Below, in pieces: positions 57,671 to 64,000 of a DNA stretch of 64,000 nucleotides. A program made the position numbers and the translations under genes. The DNA comes from Metallyticus violacea (Eukaryota > Arthropoda > Insecta > Mantodea > Metallyticidae). The notes beneath the pieces are model-generated. The model searched no databases and was not told the origin of the DNA. It was given only the letters and a program-made list of their open reading frames with translations. Position 1 is the first letter of the stretch, and each line of letters starts with the position of its first letter. Where the stretch lies: NCBI GenBank assembly GCA_030762175.1, contig CM060841.1, forward strand, positions 10,544,501 to 10,608,500, given 5' to 3'.

Positions 57671-57962
57671 GTTGATTTAATTTATTTACGGACGCTCTTT
57701 AACATCTCAGGTCATCAGCGTCCATTCAATTCAGGACGTGAAACGGCCGACAAATTTTGCTCAGAGGTCTCTTCTTTCAGACTGGAGGTTCTTTTACCGA
57801 CCGTAAATGTACGACATGGGACCCATGGCTTTACTTCCCTTCCGAAGGAAGCCATATTTAGGATCTTTACGTTAGAAAAAAAAATCCATCAATCCTGGTC
57901 GGGATTGAACCCGCGATCTTGGGTAGAGGCAAGTATGGTTACCAATGCACCACTAGGACCTA
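57671..57962 (-). mobile_element. SINE family A copy 10 with diverged target duplication
   Basis: CTCAGTCAATTCT (57658-57670) and CTCAGCCAATCCT (57963-57975) differ at two of 13 positions, as in an older duplication. The reverse copy holds the full family body and box B (GGATTGAACCCGC in reverse sense), with box A near 57940. Confidence 0.9.
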
Positions 57963-57975
57963 CTCAGCCAATCCT

Positions 57976-59329
57976 AACCACCGGTGTTCCTGCAGGTATT
58001 TACAGTAAGTATCACGCCCAGTGAAGCCATACTTGGCCCCGGAATGCTTTAGAGTGTGCGTGGTCCCACAAACTTATTAGGTTTTGAGTGATGAAAATGG
58101 TAGGCTTCTAATTCTAGATGGAACACATCGGTCAGAATGTAAGGAAAAGCTTGCAATGTATTAATCCAGAATGCAGTACGAACAAGATATATGATCGATG
58201 TTTTTGGCCGTCTTCCTACAGCATTAAAAATAAAGTCTACTCACAGCGATGCTCGATTTGCAGCTAATGTGAAATCTTTGGAGCGAGTCGTACAAACAAA
58301 CTGCTAAAGAAAATTCCTGTTGCTAGACCTTGGACTACAGAGAGTCTAACCATGTGCTTACAAACGACTACACTGTCGCCCACTTTAGACCCAGGGTAAC
58401 GCCTGGAACTTGCATTTGGGAGGAGCCTGGTTCGACCCCAAACAGGTCCAAGTTTAAAAGTTTCTCATTATTCGTAGAAAGAAATGTATGGTTATTTCCT
58501 TACCACTAAACACCAATTATATCGTTAAAAGAAGTGTAAAAATGAAATGAACAGAACAGTGAATCCAGCTACACAATAAGGTACTCAATCCGCACAATAC
58601 TATTTTTAAGTTTCACATCAACAATAGCAAACTATTGTTGTGATACGATGATTGCAATGAAAGCAACAATAATAAGTCTAAACAAAATCTTTACAATTTA
58701 ATTGATTCGTGTGTGTTTATGAAGCTTAATATTCATTCAGCACAACATTTGACTGCATTTCCTTTATATTGTTGCCTGAGAATTTAAATCCCTGTTCAGA
58801 TGATTTTAGACTTCTTTAACATTTCTATATAACGTAACGAGTCGTGCAATTCATGTTTTCATTTAAATCATTAAACACGCACAAATTATGTTTAAAAATA
58901 AATAAAAAGTATACCATCGAAATTTGCTAATGTACATAAACTATTTAAAAGTTCTCTTTTTGAAATGCTAAAACATATTACGATTAATAAAATTAGGACA
59001 AAAATGAGAATAAATATTTCTTAAATAATTTTAATAAAGTCTAGAAAAAACTATTGGTTTGGATAACAACGAAAAAATATTCAAAGAAATAATTTCATTA
59101 TAAAATAAGTTAACGTTTCATCAGACAATGCAGTTAAATATTTTTAATATTCACTATAGGTTTAAAACAAAAATTACTGTTTTCAAAATTAACAGCAATA
59201 ACTACATGAAATTTTGTATGCAGAAACGCTTACATATCCTTAATGCGTGTGCACATTCATGGCATTCCATTCAAAAATGAAAGATTTTGAAATGTCATTA
59301 TAGCCTTTACCTTAACAAAATGGTGTTAC
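57976..59329. other. AT-rich sequence; weak tRNA-like segment near 58.4 kb
   Basis: Between about 58376 and 58450, GTCGCCCACTTTAGACCC and a box B-like CTGGTTCGACCCCAAAC suggest a decayed tRNA-type promoter, but the box A side is not convincing. The rest is AT-rich without features. Confidence 0.35.
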
Positions 59330-59340
59330 AGCCCATGAAA

Positions 59341-59643
59341 CCGCCACGGGTGGCCGAGGTCGTTAAGGCACGGACTCGTGAGCGGGAGGTCTGCGGTTCG
59401 AATCCCGCCAGGACCGTCCTCCCTGACTGGGGTTTTTTCCAGGTTTTCCTCAGTCTTCATAACTGGCAAATGCCGGGGAGGTACCTAAACTTAGGCCTGG
59501 AACGCTTCCTTCCTTCAAAAAAAAAAAAAAAATATCCTTTCCCAATTTATCATTTCATCTCATGTATCATCAGTGTCCACCGCCTGTGGTGCCTCAGTAG
59601 TAAAAACGGGCGTTAAACACTACTCAAAAAAAAAAAAAAAAAA
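59341..59643 (+). mobile_element. SINE family B copy 8, best-preserved, with target duplication
   Basis: The only forward copy. AGCCCATGAAA at 59330-59340 and 59644-59654 is an 11-bp perfect duplication. The head CCGCCACGGGTGGCCGAGGT with box A TGGCCGAGGTCGTTAAGGC and box B GGTTCGAATCCCG is intact. The body has CCAGGTTTTCCTCAGTCTTC, AACTGGCAAATGCCGGGGAG, GGCCTGGAACGC, an internal run of A (about 59517-59532), and CACCGCCTGTGGTGCCTCAG TAGTAAAAACGGGCGTTA before a poly-A tail of 18. The long uninterrupted tail and intact boxes suggest a young copy. Confidence 0.95.
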
Positions 59644-59654
59644 AGCCCATGAAA

Positions 59655-62180
59655 TTTGTATTTCAAAATATATCATTCGCCCGGGAGATTTTCAAAAATT
59701 AACAGCAATAAGTTGCTAATGTATTTTTGTTTCTATAGCCAAGAAGTCAATATTTATCTTAAATTACAGAAATTAAATTCAAGTTATTTTTAGGCAATAT
59801 CTTACCTAAATCCATGACCCACAGTGCAATTTGGTTATATTTACTGATATAAACTGTTTTAAAAACAGGAATTCGAGCAACAAGAGCTCATTCGTCCCGC
59901 GTATGACACAAAAATTGTGTTAATGGAGGATTCGTATAAAAACTTTTACTAATGATAAATCTAAGCTAATCAGGTTAAAAGTCAAATACTATGATTCAGG
60001 CACTAAAAGACAATCAATGCTTATTCAATGTACATGACCAGGCAGTCGAACATGTGTTATTCGAGTGTAATTAATTAGAAATATCCTCTTTTCGAAATAT
60101 AATGCTAATGATGGAAAGTGAACATATAATAAAACCAAACAAGTACAAGAATACACAAAAGATTGTAAACTATATGGAATCTATAGATTAACGGCCTAGT
60201 GCATCGTTGTCGATCAAATCCGTGCTGATCGAGGGTTAATGAAACGTGATCATTGACCGGGGTGAAATTATAGTTGCGGTGTATCATAGCTAATTCTCGT
60301 TCATCGAACCGCCATAGCTGAACGATCACGATTCTACGATAATTACTCAAAGGAAGGCATCTAACTCTATAGTGAAAGAGATTGTAGTGCAATTACAATC
60401 TCCTTGTCTATATCGCTTTGCGTATGTGTGTTTGGTTACCATATTTAGATAAACGAAAATGGAAAACAAATAAAGGCCTCCAAAGCTTTCTCAAATGAGA
60501 TAGACGTTCTGTTGCAACCAGCTATCTCATATTGCAATAAACTGGAAAATAAAAAGGAAAAGGAGACATGGAATGATTTAGTCATGCATTTCAACATGAC
60601 ACCAGGCGAGTTCTAGTTATCAAAAAATATATATTGCTATTTGTTAAAACAGCATGAGTCTGCAGTGTAAATTTTTATTCATGGGTGAAAGGGTGTTGCG
60701 GTTAGTAGAAAACGCTAATCTTCGAGTCAGTTCATTTACTAGCCACCACACTGTATCATCCTTTGATAACCGGAATCTTTCTTCAAATTTCCTATCCCCA
60801 TGCTCTTCAAAAAGGTCCCCTCTTTCTACAACGACGCTGGTACCGAATTAAGTAATCTTTCAAACATTGATGAGGATGGTGCACTTGGCCACTGCATAGA
60901 ATGCAGACTTAAATCAATAAATGGGAAAAGTGTAGTATATAAGTGCCTAAATAATAGGTTAAATAGACATAGTGAAGAACATTCGGTTACTTATTAAACA
61001 ATATTATGCTAAATCTAATAATTATACATAGAAAAAACGTGAAGTTTAATCAAAACCAACTGAAATACGACTTTAAAAGTTCATAAGCCACAGTAAGAAA
61101 AGATAATTGTTCAATGGAACATTGTTAATTCATATTTGTAAACACTGTGCAAACCTAGCATGTAGTATTACTTTTATTGTTATGAGTCCTGTATAATTAA
61201 AAAAAAAGTGCTTTAGGCACCAGAGTGTTCACATACTGGAAAGTCAAGAGCTCGATTCTCGGTTTGTGCAAGCTGCCATCAACGTTCTTCTTCCTAGTTA
61301 ACTTCTTTCGCTTCTCATTCCATTAGTTCTTCCTCTTCGTGCCCTATGTATTTTTAGAAGAGGAAGAAAAGGTGATTTTAGAAAGGAAGAAAGAATGAAA
61401 AATAAAAAGGATCTTTCTTTGATGTTCCCAGGAGAACGTCCTTCTATCTCTTCTACTCTTGCTGACAAAAAAAAAAAATATGAATGAAAGTCTAATTTAC
61501 TTCCTGTCTCGTTACACACAAAAAATGAAGGGGAAAAAAAGTACAAGAAACGAAAAAGTCTACATTATTATTATTACTACGAAGGAACGGTTAATGAACC
61601 TCTGAAACACCTCGACCTATGGAAATAAGCTGCGTCAAGAGTGGCGTGACATTTTTGTTCACACTTTGCTCACCAATTTTCAACATCAGCATACTTGGGA
61701 GCTGCTGATTCAGGAGATTCGCCCACAATCGGTGACGTCGTTAAAATGGTTATTATCATGAAATCTACCCTTTGATACAATTTTTTGGGGGGAACAAGAC
61801 CGTAAAATGCTGCTATATCACACACTATTTCACTCTTGCCAAGTAATTTCGATCAATAAAAGGTGCGGAAATGCTGTGAATGTTTTAATCGCCAAGAGCT
61901 GAGTCTGCCCTCGTTTCTCTGTATGCGCTGCATTCAATACACTTGAAAGTTCGTCTTGATTTGTGGTTCTGTATTTCGTTTATTTTTATTTTTTTTTATT
62001 TTTTTATTTTTTTTTTTTGTTCCCCCTCCTCATTAAGGAAGCTTTCACAATTTTGGTTTCGCTGTGAGACTATAATAACGTTTGGAAATCTAACAGAAGA
62101 AAATGCAATATAATTACGTATATTTTAAACATAAATTCACGAAATATTCTTATTAAATAATATGTAGGTTTGATTTTCTA
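59655..62180. other. Sequence with one coding-like but shifted region
   Basis: Between about 60460 and 61000 short plus-strand frames succeed each other (SNEIDVLLQPAISYCNKLEN, then KKEKETWNDLVMHFNMTPGE; RVSSFTSHHTVSSFDNRNLS; SINGKSVVYKCLNNRLNRHS), as in a pseudogene. The first part faintly resembles Myb/SANT-like DNA-binding domains. A tRNA-like string occurs near 61213-61270. T- and A-rich tracts fill 61.3-62.0 kb. Confidence 0.3.
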
Positions 62181-62185
62181 TTCCA

Positions 62186-63015
62186 CTATTTCACTTATAA
62201 AACGTCATCATAAAATCGACCAATGAAATGAAACAAAAATTCAATTTTGACCAATCACAGCCCGATATTGAAGTGAAATTTCTGTAAAGTTGCATCAAAC
62301 CCCTTTACCACGCGAAGTGCATTCGTCTTCTGATCAGTGTAGCCAACTCTATGCCTCCACTATAATTCCTGAGCATCATACAGATTAACTAAGAACATAT
62401 TCGCAATACTAAAAGTGCAGAATTCTACTTCCACATTTTCTTCTACTAATTCCTAAATGTCCTTTGTATCCAAAGAAATTGTAGCCCTTTCATTCAAATT
62501 TGATGTTTTAATAACTGCACATTTTGCAAATGTAATGTGTATTCGCTCAAAATTTGTTTATCCACATTCAGTCAAAGAGTGTGAAATAATTTATGACTAT
62601 TTCACTTATGTTAGGCAATCATAACATCAACCAATAAAACGAAACAAAATTTTGAATTTTGACCAATCAGAGCCCGATATTGCAGTGAAATTATTGAAAA
62701 GTTTTACCAAATCCGTCTTATCGCGCGAATGCATTTGTCTTGTGGTCAGTGTAGCAGCTCTATACCTCCATTATATAATTCCTGAGCACGAATCACTGAC
62801 CGCTTGTCTGTGTTTTCAGTAATTGTAAATTTAACTTAATGTATATTCATTCAAGCATTTGTTTTTGTATATTCTGCCACAGTCTGAAATCATTTTGTAA
62901 ATTATGTAACAATATCTAAGCAACCACTAATCTTAAACACGTTGTTCAAAATGGTAAAAGGTTTTTCTTTGTTTCGTTTTACTCAATTGGTATCTTAAAT
63001 CGAACGGTAGCGATT
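62186..63015 (+). repeat. Repeat R, two units in tandem
   Basis: Units start at 62186 and 62597 with CTATTTCACTTA(T). Both contain ATCATAA(x)ATC(g)ACCAAT, AATTTTGACCAATCA(C/G)AG, CCCGATATTG(A/C)AGTGAAAT, GCGCGAA or ACGCGAA then TGCATT(T/C)GTCTT, a GTCAGTGTAGC block and ATAATTCCTGAGCA. The period is about 411 bp. The third known copy (22797-23200) stands alone. No coding capacity, promoter boxes or terminal repeats were seen. Confidence 0.85.
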
Positions 63016-64000
63016 TAGTCTATTTCAGTCTCACTTTATTCATAAATATAACGTTCTATATACTTGCTAATATTCTGTGCGCTAATTTCAAATATATATT
63101 GCTTTTATTCTGATTCTAATAGTGAAATAGCTTAAAACCGATATTTGGCTATTTATCTTTTGGATTACTGACAATCGACATTCGCCTGTTGCAAGATGGC
63201 TTGAAAAGTTTAAGTATTCATAATAAAAATTACAATTATTACTGTTTTGTAAGTCAAGTTTATAGGGTTTATATTTAAATTCTTCTTTTATACGTGAAAT
63301 AGTCCTAATCAATATTACTCGAGAGTTTGAGCTTATCGGCAATCTCAGACACTCTTTCGGTATTACTATTTATGTTAATTGTATCTGTAAAATAAGAACT
63401 GTTTGTGATACTGTTAACTCTTTTCTTCAGTGTATCACTTAATCCAGTAAGAGGAAAGATATTCCGTGATCGGGATTCTATTAAGTAGAAGGCTATAAGT
63501 TAATACAACAAAATTACCTATTTCTTTTCGAATCGGTGTCTCCAATTCTCGGCAGAGTTGCATCCTCCAGAACCAATCACACCACGCCTCTTTAGAGACG
63601 ACACATACCTCCTGTTCATAGGACGCAATACCGGACTCTCATACTGGTGACCCCCTTGAATTTTCCTTGACAGCTAGAAACGAGAAAAAATCACAAGGAG
63701 CTGCATCTGGGTATTCGGAGGTTAGCTCCGATTTTGGTACAAAGTCCATTGTTTTCAAAACGTTGTGTGTAGAGCATCTTCGCAGTATAGCAACAATCCC
63801 CTCAACGTAGACTTCGGTCTTCTGTTCGTGTTATGAAGACCCTTGAGAGGCAAATTGTACTGTACCAATAGGCAGTGATCATTTTTGTTTCCTGGAGTGA
63901 AATGGATACAATACAGCCTTGACGATCATCATCCGCCCTACACTTCGACATTGCTTAACCATCGCTAGGGAAGACGAACCACCTGATACCATTTCATTGT
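63016..64000. other. No recognised feature to window end
   Basis: AT-rich until about 63500, then more balanced composition with several short frames on both strands. The region might hold part of another decayed transposon, but no motif could be matched with confidence. Confidence 0.35.

Noticed and set aside
1..64000. CRISPR arrays, bacterial operons, ribosomal RNA genes or riboswitches
   Set aside because: No regularly spaced direct repeats with unique spacers, no Shine-Dalgarno-led tandem genes and no rRNA-like sequence were seen; the gene and repeat structure is eukaryotic.

Overview
The window looks like intergenic and intronic DNA from a large, AT-rich arthropod genome, most likely an insect. 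The evidence is a dense load of decayed mariner, Tc1-like and other DDE transposases, three well-supported and several weaker tRNA-derived SINE families, hAT and LINE relics, and one short spliced gene model with canonical GT-AG borders. I cannot name the order or species. No bacterial, organellar or viral gene set is present, and no intact transposase remains. Long open frames are rare, and many small frames fall inside SINEs.

Layout. 1-7.7 kb: AT-rich sequence with one end-to-end but broken mariner (1673-2783, TA target sites visible) and GC-rich islands near 4.7-5.1 and 5.6-5.9 kb. 7.7-13.6 kb: Tc1-like, mariner and hAT fragments, then a mariner relic whose helix-turn-helix segment has become a five-unit tandem array (12811-13246). 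13.84-14.17 kb: a perfect 74-bp inverted repeat followed by a near-perfect 45-nt palindrome. 14-27 kb: SINEs, mariner and DDE fragments, and an internally deleted DDE element at 25.1-25.7 kb. 27.6-34.9 kb, minus strand: the only plausible host gene, with two adjoining exons whose splice phases agree (32456-32607 and 31894-32004), a possible terminal exon with AATAAA (27750-27819) and a weaker upstream exon. Its introns hold SINEs and a DDE relic. 35-50 kb: SINEs, mariner, DDE fragments and a LINE reverse transcriptase relic (43.9-44.85 kb). 54-58 kb: hAT, Tc1-like and mariner relics side by side. 59-63 kb: a nearly intact SINE B with an 11-bp target duplication, and a tandem pair of an unclassified ~410-bp repeat also found at 22.8 kb.

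How the parts relate. SINE family A (10 copies; promoter resembling tRNA-Arg with a CCT-like anticodon region) and family B (8 copies; Ser/Leu-like promoter) carry target duplications of about 9-17 bp in several copies, as expected for insertion by a LINE's machinery in trans. The DDE relics cover several lineages and all carry stops, frameshifts or deletions, so they are fossils. Function calls rest on peptide motifs I recognise by eye; no database search was run.
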